Shown: one piece after another, positions 7,657 through 14,453 of the stretch | How the letters are laid out: every line of letters starts with the position of its first letter | Numbering within the stretch: the stretch's first letter is position 1 | Assembly (NCBI GenBank): GCA_044450785.1 | Contig: JBIOJM010000265.1 | Location: 1 to 14,646, forward strand | DNA: 14,646 nt | DNA from: JBIOJM01 sp044450785 | GTDB taxonomy: Bacteria > Planctomycetota > Planctomycetia > Isosphaerales > Isosphaeraceae | Direction: 5' to 3' | The notes under the pieces: generated by a model | The model's database searches: none | Told to the model about the DNA's origin: nothing | Seen by the model: the letters and a program-made list of their open reading frames with translations, nothing else | Translations under genes and position numbers: made by a program

Positions 7657-8160
7657 TACGGCCACCAACATCGCGAAGAACTCGTCGTACCAATGATTGA
7701 CCGTTTCGACGATTTGCCCGAGTGCGGCACGACCAAAAGGTCGACATACAAAATCATTATGCATTTTAAGCCGGGGCTGGTGCTCTTTGTCGATCACGGG
7801 TTCGATTCGCCAGCAATAGAAACCCTTGTCGTTTTGCATCGAAAAGACGACGAGGATCAGAGGAAACCCTGACTTCGACGGTGGAAGCTTGGCGTCCTCG
7901 TCGTCGATCGAGCTGAGGTATCGAGTCGCGTCCTGTGCACTCGAGAGAACTTCGTTCGTACCCTTGAGCTTCACCCCGAAGTACTTCTGACCGCGTTCGG
8001 TTCCTGATAGAAGTCGGACGATGAGGTCGAATTCCTCGTGTCCCGGGAAATCACCGATGACCTGTAGGTCAGACACCCGCAGGTCATCCCGGCTCGTGAG
8101 TTGAACCATGGCGAGGATCCGAGCCCGTTGCTCGATAAAGGACTCGGCCGCAATTGACAT
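7654..8160 (-). CDS. DUF4365-like protein, possibly nuclease-fold
   Basis: 168 residues from the ATG at 8160-8158, chosen because AGAGGA (8172-8167 on the minus strand) lies 6 bases upstream; the frame is open further upstream but without a comparable site. No signal peptide is visible. EEFDLIVRLL, then KYFGVKLKGTNEV, and later PLILVVFSM followed by FYCWRIEPV resemble DUF4365 proteins, which are thought to have a PD-(D/E)xK-like fold. The usual (E/Q)xK pair would be KLK here, so catalytic activity is doubtful. The stop codon falls inside the broken STAS copy, so the gene end coincides with a junction. Base composition drops to roughly 47-55% GC in lines I counted, well below its neighbours, suggesting transfer. 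Family members occur near mobile and defence genes, but no partner is present. Family assignment is moderate; function is unknown. Confidence 0.7.
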   Translation of the reverse strand: MSIAAESFIEQRARILAMVQLTSRDDLRVSDLQVIGDFPGHEEFDLIVRLLSGTERGQKYFGVKLKGTNEVLSSAQDATRYLSSIDDEDAKLPPSKSGFPLILVVFSMQNDKGFYCWRIEPVIDKEHQPRLKMHNDFVCRPFGRAALGQIVETVNHWYDEFFAMLVAV

Positions 8161-8278
8161 GACGGATCCTCTAAATCGTGAATCGGGAACTGACCATAGG
8201 GATGGGTCGATAGTTTGAGTTCCAGTAAGCATCCACCTCAGCCCCAACTGATTCCAGCAATTCGAATTCCCGTTGGAC

Positions 8279-8305
8279 TCGCCGCGGTGAGCCCGCCTCA
8301 CGCCC
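8279..8305. repeat. Direct repeat, copy B, next to the STAS gene end
   Basis: This is the second copy of the repeat at 7071-7098, shorter by one base. The inverted pair GTGAG (8287-8291) and CTCAC (8297-8301) holds a plus-strand TGA in its left arm and the STAS minus-strand stop in its right arm, the layout expected of a compact shared end between two convergent genes. This suggests that the PPC gene and the STAS gene once ended seven bases apart. Confidence 0.7.
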
Positions 8306-8660
8306 CCGCCGGCGCGGCCAGCTTTGCCATCGCCGCCCCGAGGTCCGCGACGATGTCGAGGATCTTGACCAAGTTCATCGTCTGGAAGATTTCGAGAATG
8401 TACGGACCAACGCCGAAGATCACGACTCTCCCTTGACGACGGTCGATCCGGCGTTTCAAGGACACCAGGAACCCGATCTCGGAGCTCGCCAGATAATTGA
8501 CGCCAGCGAGATTGATGGCGAACCGCGGGTCCGGGTGCGACTCGACCAGCTTGTAAAGCCAGTCGCGCTGAGTGACTTGCCAGTCGGTGACGAGGTCATC
8601 GGTGGCCTCGAAAGAAAGGACCAGCACACCACTCACTTCCTGGGTTGTGAATTTGAGCAT
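8298..8660 (-). CDS. STAS-domain protein (anti-sigma-factor-antagonist-like)
   Basis: 120 residues. The start at 8660-8658 is preferred because the domain begins at once (MLKFTTQEVSGVLVLSFE) and GGAG (8675-8672) lies 11 bases upstream; the frame is open further upstream but that translation is arginine-rich and unlike a protein. One STAS domain fills the chain. YLASSEIG (56-63) corresponds to the phosphorylated-serine loop of SpoIIAA-type antagonists, with Ser59 or Ser60 as candidate sites. FGVGPYILEIF (82-92) and MNLVKILDI (95-103) are the last strand and helix. The C-terminus is alanine-rich. Family members usually bind an anti-sigma kinase to release a sigma factor, but no kinase, phosphatase or sigma gene is visible here. 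Two broken copies lie at 7532-7656 and 14251-14453. It is cytoplasmic and transcribed away from the next gene. Confidence 0.88.
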   Translation of the reverse strand: MLKFTTQEVSGVLVLSFEATDDLVTDWQVTQRDWLYKLVESHPDPRFAINLAGVNYLASSEIGFLVSLKRRIDRRQGRVVIFGVGPYILEIFQTMNLVKILDIVADLGAAMAKLAAPAGA

Positions 8661-9010
8661 GCTGAAGGTTTCTCCGGGCCGACGTGAAAACGACCACGCC
8701 CGCGGCCGGCACCGACGCCGGTCCGCGGCCAGTCCTGACGAGACAACGAACTCGATTTCGGATCTGTTGGATTCTAAATGGCGCCACGCAAAAGGGAAAG
8801 TGGCCTTCCGCCGAAATCTCGACGCTGTCGGCAGGCAGAGGTGCCCGCTCCACCGGGCCCAAGATCGGGACGCTCCAGCGGGACGGGCCTCCGTGCCCAC
8901 TGCTTTTTCCCCCAGACTTGATTTGTCAATAGCCCAGCTCGCGCCTACCGGCGTCTGTGCATTGACCACTGCCGTTGTTACAGTCACAGTTTGATGCTGA
9001 TTCAGGTCCG
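8661..9010. other. Divergent intergenic region, no gene
   Basis: About 350 bases separate the STAS start (minus) from the start of the large repeat protein (plus), so promoters of both should lie here. Apart from the hairpin at 8700-8728 I see no clear promoter pair, RNA or gene. Frames that cross it are arginine-rich and lack any recognisable motif. Confidence 0.5.
8700..8728. promoter_or_regulatory. Strong GC hairpin in the STAS leader
   Basis: CCGCGGCCGGC (8700-8710) pairs with GCCGG-T-CCGCGG (8717-8728), giving 11 base pairs with one bulged base around a six-base loop (ACCGAC). It lies 40-68 bases upstream of the STAS start on its strand, so it would be in the leader or promoter. It may be an operator or a leader hairpin; nothing shows which. 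Confidence 0.5.
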
Positions 9011-12000
9011 ATGCGGAAAGCGGCCCAGGAGCGCAGAGTACGCGGGATGAACGCCTCGATTGCCCTGTTCCTTTCGTATGTGGCGCTGTCGGCGGTACCC
9101 ACTTCGGCCGACCCCAAGCCTGTCCCGATCACGGGTATTGTGGTCGAGCCTTCAGGCCGGCCGGCTCCCGGGGCTGACGTCTGGCTCGTCGACGCGCTCA
9201 CAGCCGACCAGGGCCGGCGATTCGGCATGGAGGCGATCTGGTCGAGCCAAGCCAAGCCCAGCGAGGGAACGATTCCCGTCCTCCTCCACGGCCGCACCAA
9301 CCCCGCGGGCCGATTCACGCTCGATCTGACACCTGAAATCGTCGCGCGGCGCGTACCGCCGGTGCTGGCCATCTGGACCGCAACCAGCGGTCCCGACCCG
9401 CGCCTTGCGTCGCAGCTTCTGCCGCGAATCGGCCTGGCCGGCGAACCACCCCTTCGCCTTGAGCCGGCCTCGCCCATGCGTACCGAGATCACCGTGCTCG
9501 ATCCCGCCCAAAGCCCACTCGCCCATGCCAGGATCATCCCAAGCCGGGCGAGCGACATTCCGGTCCCGGATCCGCTGGGCGTTGCGCTCGCGGCAACAAC
9601 CGATCCCAAAGGACGCGCTTTCGTCTCAGGCCTCGTGCCGGATGAGATCCGTGTTGAAGCACCAGGCTTTGGCGCTCAGACGATGACGATCCCAGGTTCC
9701 AGAATTCCAGATTCTAGAATTCAAGGGGAGACCGATCGGACCATTACGGTGACGCTTGCCCCTGTCGGACGTGTCGAGGGACGTCTTGTGGCGCCTCGGA
9801 ACGAGCCGATCAAGGGCGCGATGCTACGAGCGACGACCCAGGTCGGCGGTTACGCTGGCTCGGGCCAAGGGGGCTCGGCCGAGGTGAGCTGCGACGCTCA
9901 AGGGCGGTTCGACATTCCAGCGATTGCCGTTGGGCCGCTCACGCTCATGCTGGTGTTTGATCGAGAGAATGGCACCCCATTGCGCGGCGAGCCGCCCCAG
10001 AAGCTGCTGGTCAGTGCCGGCCGGGCGACCCAGGTTACGATCCCGCTGCGACCGACCATCAAGGTACGCGGGCAGTACCGCGAGCAGGGGACGAAGCGGC
10101 CGATCGGTGGGGTGAAGATCCTTTTGAACGGGCGGTTTGGCGGCGACCGCCACGCCATCACCGGTGCCGACGGAACATGGTCCGGCTGGATTAGCCGGGA
10201 TGTGTACCAGCCATTCGCCTGGCCGCTCCGAATTCCGGCGCCATACTATCGATCCGGCGACATGGCCTTCGGAAGCCAGAGGATGCCCGCGGCGGGGAGC
10301 AACGAGCTGGTGCTGCCACCGGTTGAGGTGCCACGTGGCGTGGAAGTCACGGGATCGGTTGTCAACGAGCGGGGCGAGCCCGTCGCGGGTGCCCAGATCG
10401 AGGCCGACTGGGAATTCAGGAAGGCGATGCTCGACTCCATCGTGGTGCGCACTGACCAGAGTGGCCGCTTCGCGCTCTGCGGGGTCGATCCCATCGCCGA
10501 GTTGAGGCTCTCTGCCTGGGACGGCTTTGCCAGTACGGCCGCGGACGTGACGATCCGGGCGGAAGCGGCACGGACCAAGCCCGTCGTCCTGACGATCGAC
10601 CCCAAGAATACCGTGCCGGTTGGCGGCCGGGTCATCGATCCGGCGGGCAATCCCGTTGCCGGCGCGTCGATCCAACTGTGGCACCGGGTGCGCGCCAGGG
10701 ACGGTCGCGAGATGGTCATCGAGCCAATCATGTTCGGGGACCGGTTTCGGAGCATTCGCACGGATTCCCGAGGGCGCTACCGCGCACCGCGGCGCCTCCC
10801 CCTCGGCGGCGAATACGACGCCCGGGCCGTCGCGCCGGGAAGGCCCGCGGCTTTTTCGGGGGCGGTTAGGCTGACGGGAGAGTCCCAAGAGCTACCGGCC
10901 ATCTTGCTGCGCCGGGTGCGGACGATCGAGGGACAGATGGTCGATCGACAGGACAAGCCGGTGGCCGGTGGAGTGGTACGGCAGTCAGGCGATGGCCCGA
11001 TGCCGACCCACGCGATGACAGCGCAAGACGGGCACTTTCAACTTGCCGGCGTTCTGGAAGGGCCAGTGGTCGTGTTCGCCGAGATGGATGGCTTTCGGTT
11101 CCACTTCCAGCCGATTGATGATGGGCCCAAACCGATCAAGATCGTGCTCACGAGAACGACTGAAGCACCTCCGAGGACATACCAAACCCTCGCGCCGGCC
11201 CGTCCGGTCGAGGAAGAGAAAGCATTGGCCCGAAGATTGATGCAGCCCTGTGCTGAGAAGATGCTGGCCAAGGGAAATGACGACGACAAGTTCCGCTTCT
11301 TGCTCGATGCGATCGACGTCGATCCCAGGGCGGTGCTGGAGTGGATGGGGACCGTCAAGTTCAACGATGCTGACTACCTGAGCCCGATCAGGCTCAAGAG
11401 CATCGTGGCCCAGGCGCGCGACAGCCTGGACGAGGCAACGGCTGTGATCGAAGCGAGCACCGATGCCACGCTCCGCGCTCAGGGTTACGCGGAAATCTGC
11501 GAGGTACGGCGCGACCTCGATCCGCCTCGCGTCAAGGAATTGCTCACCCAGGCGATGATCAACGCCCGAGCGGCGGAAGCACGGCCGGTCGCGCGAACCG
11601 CGCTGCCGGTGCAGATTGCCGATCGGTTGATCGACATTGGCGAGATCGAGCAAGCGCGGAAGCTACTGCAAGATGCGGAGAGGACGTTCAAGGAGACGAC
11701 CAAGAATGCCGACAGGACCGGCCACCTGCTCGGACGAATTGCCGGTGTTCTGGCACGGATCGACTTGCCGGCCGCGCTGGCGATCATCGACGACCTCGAG
11801 CGCGCATATCGCAAGAACGTGACCGGAGACACGACCTCTACTCTCGATGGGCTCAATGGCACGATCGCCGTCAAGCTGGCCGCCCAAGCGCCGGCTGATG
11901 CGGAGCGAGTGCTGACCAAGTTGTCGCTCCGGGTCGAGACGGTTCGGTACATCGCCGCGGTCTGCTTCAAGATGGCGCCCAAGGACCTGGCCCGAAGCCG

Positions 12001-12667
12001 GCGTATCGCCGATTCCCGGATTTCGCCCGATGCCCCGGCGTACAGGCCTTATACTTTGGGGTTGATGGCCCAGGCAATCGCCGCAACGGACAATGCCGGA
12101 GCCGCTCGCCTGATCAACGACGCATATCGAGGGCTGGAAGACCTTGCCGCCCTTGGGCAGCCGCATGCGAACCCGGGTCCCCTCAAGGTGGCAGCGGGTT
12201 TGCTCCCCGTCGTTGAGCAGGTGGAACCGGAGCGATTGGCTGAGTTCCTGGGTCGGACGCTTGCGCTCTTGCCGGCAAGCGGAGATCAAAACGATCTCGG
12301 TGAGGTTGCAACCGTGCGGAGCAAGGTCCTGCTGGCGATGATGGTTGCCCGTTACGATCGCCAACTTGCTGCTCGCCTGCTCGAGCTCCAGCTCCGGGAG
12401 ATCGGAACTCACTCGATCCGGCGCGACGTCAGAGACTTCGCGACCGCCAACGTCTTGACAGCCCTGGCCTTGATCGATCCCCAGCAGGCTGTTGAGCGGG
12501 TTGAGGCCCTTCCTGATGACCCCGGCGCTGGAACCGACCCCAACACCACCAAGAACCGGGCGCGGATGGAGGTCGCCAAGATGCTGGCTCTGCACGGCGC
12601 TGACCGCTGGCGACATCTCTATGAGAATCTCTTGAACCTGTGGACCCCCGATCAGAGGTACTTGTAG
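9011..12667 (+). CDS. Large exported protein with CarboxypepD_reg-like repeats and helical C-terminal half
   Basis: 1,218 residues from the ATG at 9011. That start gives a basic n-region (MRKAAQERRVRG) before the hydrophobic IALFLSYVALSAV; the ATG at 9047, with AGGAG 15 bases upstream, is the alternative. Residues about 40-715 contain about seven carboxypeptidase-regulatory-like (Ig-type) repeats, clearest at GEPVAGAQI, GNPVAGASI and DKPVAGGVV, each starting with a strand such as VTGSVV or VGGRV. Residues about 735-1218 have no beta repeats and look alpha-helical, with TPR- or HEAT-like pairs (RKLLQDAERTF, AARLLELQLREI), but I recognise no named family. The repeats are usually binding or spacer modules in secreted proteins. 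Residues 228-237 hold a perfect five-residue duplication (PGSRI/PDSRI). The gene ends 57 bases before the EF-hand-like gene and is probably co-transcribed with it. Function unknown; probably periplasmic or outer-surface. Confidence 0.87.
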   Translation: MRKAAQERRVRGMNASIALFLSYVALSAVPTSADPKPVPITGIVVEPSGRPAPGADVWLVDALTADQGRRFGMEAIWSSQAKPSEGTIPVLLHGRTNPAGRFTLDLTPEIVARRVPPVLAIWTATSGPDPRLASQLLPRIGLAGEPPLRLEPASPMRTEITVLDPAQSPLAHARIIPSRASDIPVPDPLGVALAATTDPKGRAFVSGLVPDEIRVEAPGFGAQTMTIPGSRIPDSRIQGETDRTITVTLAPVGRVEGRLVAPRNEPIKGAMLRATTQVGGYAGSGQGGSAEVSCDAQGRFDIPAIAVGPLTLMLVFDRENGTPLRGEPPQKLLVSAGRATQVTIPLRPTIKVRGQYREQGTKRPIGGVKILLNGRFGGDRHAITGADGTWSGWISRDVYQPFAWPLRIPAPYYRSGDMAFGSQRMPAAGSNELVLPPVEVPRGVEVTGSVVNERGEPVAGAQIEADWEFRKAMLDSIVVRTDQSGRFALCGVDPIAELRLSAWDGFASTAADVTIRAEAARTKPVVLTIDPKNTVPVGGRVIDPAGNPVAGASIQLWHRVRARDGREMVIEPIMFGDRFRSIRTDSRGRYRAPRRLPLGGEYDARAVAPGRPAAFSGAVRLTGESQELPAILLRRVRTIEGQMVDRQDKPVAGGVVRQSGDGPMPTHAMTAQDGHFQLAGVLEGPVVVFAEMDGFRFHFQPIDDGPKPIKIVLTRTTEAPPRTYQTLAPARPVEEEKALARRLMQPCAEKMLAKGNDDDKFRFLLDAIDVDPRAVLEWMGTVKFNDADYLSPIRLKSIVAQARDSLDEATAVIEASTDATLRAQGYAEICEVRRDLDPPRVKELLTQAMINARAAEARPVARTALPVQIADRLIDIGEIEQARKLLQDAERTFKETTKNADRTGHLLGRIAGVLARIDLPAALAIIDDLERAYRKNVTGDTTSTLDGLNGTIAVKLAAQAPADAERVLTKLSLRVETVRYIAAVCFKMAPKDLARSRRIADSRISPDAPAYRPYTLGLMAQAIAATDNAGAARLINDAYRGLEDLAALGQPHANPGPLKVAAGLLPVVEQVEPERLAEFLGRTLALLPASGDQNDLGEVATVRSKVLLAMMVARYDRQLAARLLELQLREIGTHSIRRDVRDFATANVLTALALIDPQQAVERVEALPDDPGAGTDPNTTKNRARMEVAKMLALHGADRWRHLYENLLNLWTPDQRYL
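9692..9721 (+). repeat. In-frame 15-base tandem duplication
   Basis: CCAGGTTCCAGAATT is followed directly by CCAGATTCTAGAATT, with two differences. Fifteen bases equal five codons, so the reading frame is kept and PGSRI is followed by PDSRI. The patch is AT-rich and uses AGA twice, unlike the surrounding high-GC coding sequence. It falls between two beta repeats, where an inserted loop would be tolerated. Confidence 0.8.
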
Positions 12668-12724
12668 GGCTGGTTGGAGCAGCCGACGAGGACCCGAGCT
12701 CGCCCCGCGAAGGAGACTTGATCG

Positions 12725-14062
12725 ATGAACCCTTTCGCCCCGGTCACCCTGATGTTGGCGGCCCTGGCTGGGTTGCCGCCCGGTGACGATGCCAAGGACA
12801 GAGCTCCCGCGCCCCAATCAGCGCCGTGGCGGTTCGTGCTCCCGGCGCCGGGCGATCCGCTCGAACATGCTCCCTTCCGCGCTCTGGACCTGAGTCGGAA
12901 TAAGCCCGAGGACCTGATCGAGAAGGCGGCCTACCATGGCGATCCGGTGCGGCGGCGTTATGCACAAATTCGGTTCGGCAGCCCCGGTTCAACCCGCGTC
13001 ACGGTCGTACTCGACGAGGTTGCAACGGGAGATGCCGACCTCTATGTCGATGCCGACCGCAACCGCGTGATCGACGAGCGAGACCACGCCAATGGCACGA
13101 CGATCACGGGGTCGAACACTCGGCGCGAGCGCACCTGGCGGCTGGCGCTCGACGTGGCGATGGTGGATAAGGACATGACCCAAACGATCCCTCGCGCCGT
13201 TGTGTTTCGCCTGGGCGCCAGCGGCCGGACGCTCGCCTATGCCGCAGCCGGATTTCTTGAAGGAACGGTATGGGTCGCCGATCCTGAGGAAGCCAGGCAC
13301 GACGGTCACAAAACGAAGACTGTTCAGCCCCTTGCCGTGCGGCGCGTCGACGGCGACGGCAACGGACTCGTGACCGACGCGCAGGATCGGCTTTGGATTG
13401 ACCTGAACCGCGATGGCCGGTTTGATCCAGCCTCCGAACAGTTTCTTTACAGTACGGTCCTCAACCTCGCGGGGAAGCGATTCATTCTCCGCTCCGATGA
13501 ACTGGGACGCCGGCTGGCGATCGAGCCTTTGGTTGGCGTCGGCACGCTCCGGCTTGCCATGAAGGGAAACGCCGAAGCGGCCGAGGCCAGTCCTCGTGTC
13601 GTCGAGCTGCACGCGACCGTCTTGGGCCGTGATGGCTCGGTCTACGCCCTGTCAGGTGCCGAGCCGGCCACGGTGCCGGTCGGAGAGTATCGACTGGGTG
13701 TCGTGACCGCCTCCTTGAACGACACCCGAAGTGATGACAGATGCTGGTCCTTTCTCTTCTCCACCAACGGGGCCAAGGGCGATCCCAGGTGGTACAAGGT
13801 CGAGAAGGGCGGCACCGTCACGATCGACCCGATTGGAGCGCTGAGCTTCGAGCTGAGCCTGCCCGACAACGCCGGCGTGGCCAAACTGGGGGAGCACATC
13901 AACGTACAGCCCTTGCTTTACACCGGCGATGGGCTCCTGATCAACTTGGCCTACCGCGGTGTGCCGATCTCACCCGCCGTCCAGGAAACCCTGGGCGCCC
14001 GCGTGGCTCTGGCGACGACCGACGGCCAGATTCTGGCCCTTGCGCATTCGGGTTTTGCCTGA
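12725..14062 (+). CDS. Exported protein with EF-hand-like loops, ending at an in-frame TGA
   Basis: 445 residues to the first stop. AGGAG (12711-12715) lies 9 bases before the ATG, an excellent ribosome site, and a short signal peptide follows (about 1-20). Three acidic loops resemble EF-hand or dockerin calcium sites: DADRNRVIDERD (109-120), DGDGNGLVTDAQ (209-220) and DLNRDGRFDPAS (226-237). The rest looks beta-rich; I recognise no catalytic domain or named family. It follows the repeat-rich exported protein by 57 bases, a gap containing a small GGCTG/CAGCC hairpin (12668-12684), so the two are probably one transcript. The frame stays open beyond the TGA at 14060-14062 for 44 codons with coding-like sequence, so the intact protein may have 490 residues, with one residue encoded by or lost to that TGA. 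Domain calls moderate; function unknown, presumably calcium-dependent envelope structure. Confidence 0.88.
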   Translation: MNPFAPVTLMLAALAGLPPGDDAKDRAPAPQSAPWRFVLPAPGDPLEHAPFRALDLSRNKPEDLIEKAAYHGDPVRRRYAQIRFGSPGSTRVTVVLDEVATGDADLYVDADRNRVIDERDHANGTTITGSNTRRERTWRLALDVAMVDKDMTQTIPRAVVFRLGASGRTLAYAAAGFLEGTVWVADPEEARHDGHKTKTVQPLAVRRVDGDGNGLVTDAQDRLWIDLNRDGRFDPASEQFLYSTVLNLAGKRFILRSDELGRRLAIEPLVGVGTLRLAMKGNAEAAEASPRVVELHATVLGRDGSVYALSGAEPATVPVGEYRLGVVTASLNDTRSDDRCWSFLFSTNGAKGDPRWYKVEKGGTVTIDPIGALSFELSLPDNAGVAKLGEHINVQPLLYTGDGLLINLAYRGVPISPAVQETLGARVALATTDGQILALAHSGFA

Positions 14063-14197
14063 GGCACGTTCTGCACGGCCTCGGTTCGAGTGCCCCAATC
14101 ACAGCCTTTCGGCGCAGTCAGAGTCACGGCCGAGTTTGACTCGGGACCACTTGCCGGCAAGCTGCAGGCGGAGAAGACAGTCGTCGTAGGCAAGTGA
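14063..14197 (+). other. In-frame continuation of the EF-hand-like gene after TGA
   Basis: In exactly the frame of the upstream gene, 44 sense codons run from GGC (14063) to TGA (14195-14197). The translation begins GTFCTASVRV and ends AGKLQAEKTVVVGK, reading like the closing beta-strands of an exported domain. Thirty-one of the 44 codons end in G or C (about 70%), close to real genes here. No good start codon or ribosome site precedes it, so it is unlikely to be a separate gene. The likeliest readings are a nonsense mutation or base error in one longer gene, or programmed recoding of the TGA. Confidence 0.75.
14077..14094 (+). promoter_or_regulatory. SECIS-like hairpin just after the in-frame TGA
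   Basis: GGCCTCG (14077-14083), loop GTT (14084-14086), CGAG, a bulged T (14091) and GCC (14092-14094) form a seven-base-pair hairpin. Its loop begins 21 bases after the TGA and its first loop base is G. As I recall, the loose bacterial SECIS model asks for a short stem, a 3-14 base loop with G in the first two positions, and a UGA-to-loop distance of about 16-37 bases; this hairpin meets all three. Chance hairpins are common in GC-rich DNA, and E. coli has its bulged U on the other side of the stem. Confidence 0.35.
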
Positions 14198-14250
14198 GCC
14201 CCGGCCCGATCCGGTAGCAAGCGGGGAACTGCGCCTGGGCGATGATCCTC

Positions 14251-14453
14251 GACGACGTCGAGGATTTTGACCAGGTTCATCGTCTGGAAGATTTCGAGGA
14301 TGTACGGACCAACGCCGAAGATCACGACTCGCCCTTGACGACGGTCGATCCGGCGTTTCAAGGACACCAGGAACCCGATCTCGGAGCTTGCCAGATCATT
14401 GACGCCGGAGAGATCGATGGCGAACCGCGAGTCCGGGTGCGACTCGACGAGGC
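14251..14453 (-). pseudogene. Internal fragment of a STAS gene (copy 3)
   Basis: Bases 14251-14453 match 8349-8549 of the intact STAS gene at about 95% by eye. The fragment keeps LVESHPDSRF through LASSEIG to MNLVKILDVV, including the serine loop, but lacks about 37 residues at the start and about 20 at the end. An ATG at 14496-14494, with a strong GGGGAG ribosome site near 14507-14502, opens the same frame and adds an unrelated head (MGSKQRHPAARCATR). The frame then runs antisense through the EF-hand-like gene to 13951. I read it as a truncated relic; a chimeric expressed protein is possible but less likely. Confidence 0.8.

Noticed and set aside
7528..8422. CRISPR-like reading of the repeated STAS segment
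   Set aside because: There are only two direct copies, 129 bases long, that are coding remnants; no short regular repeat-spacer pattern exists.
8684..8994. Small plus-strand frames in the gap upstream of the repeat protein
   Set aside because: They have arginine-rich translations without motifs, cross the GC hairpin, and lack convincing ribosome sites.
12668..12684. Hairpin GGCTG/CAGCC as a terminator after the repeat protein
   Set aside because: The stem is only five base pairs with no T-run, and the next gene starts 41 bases later with a strong ribosome site.
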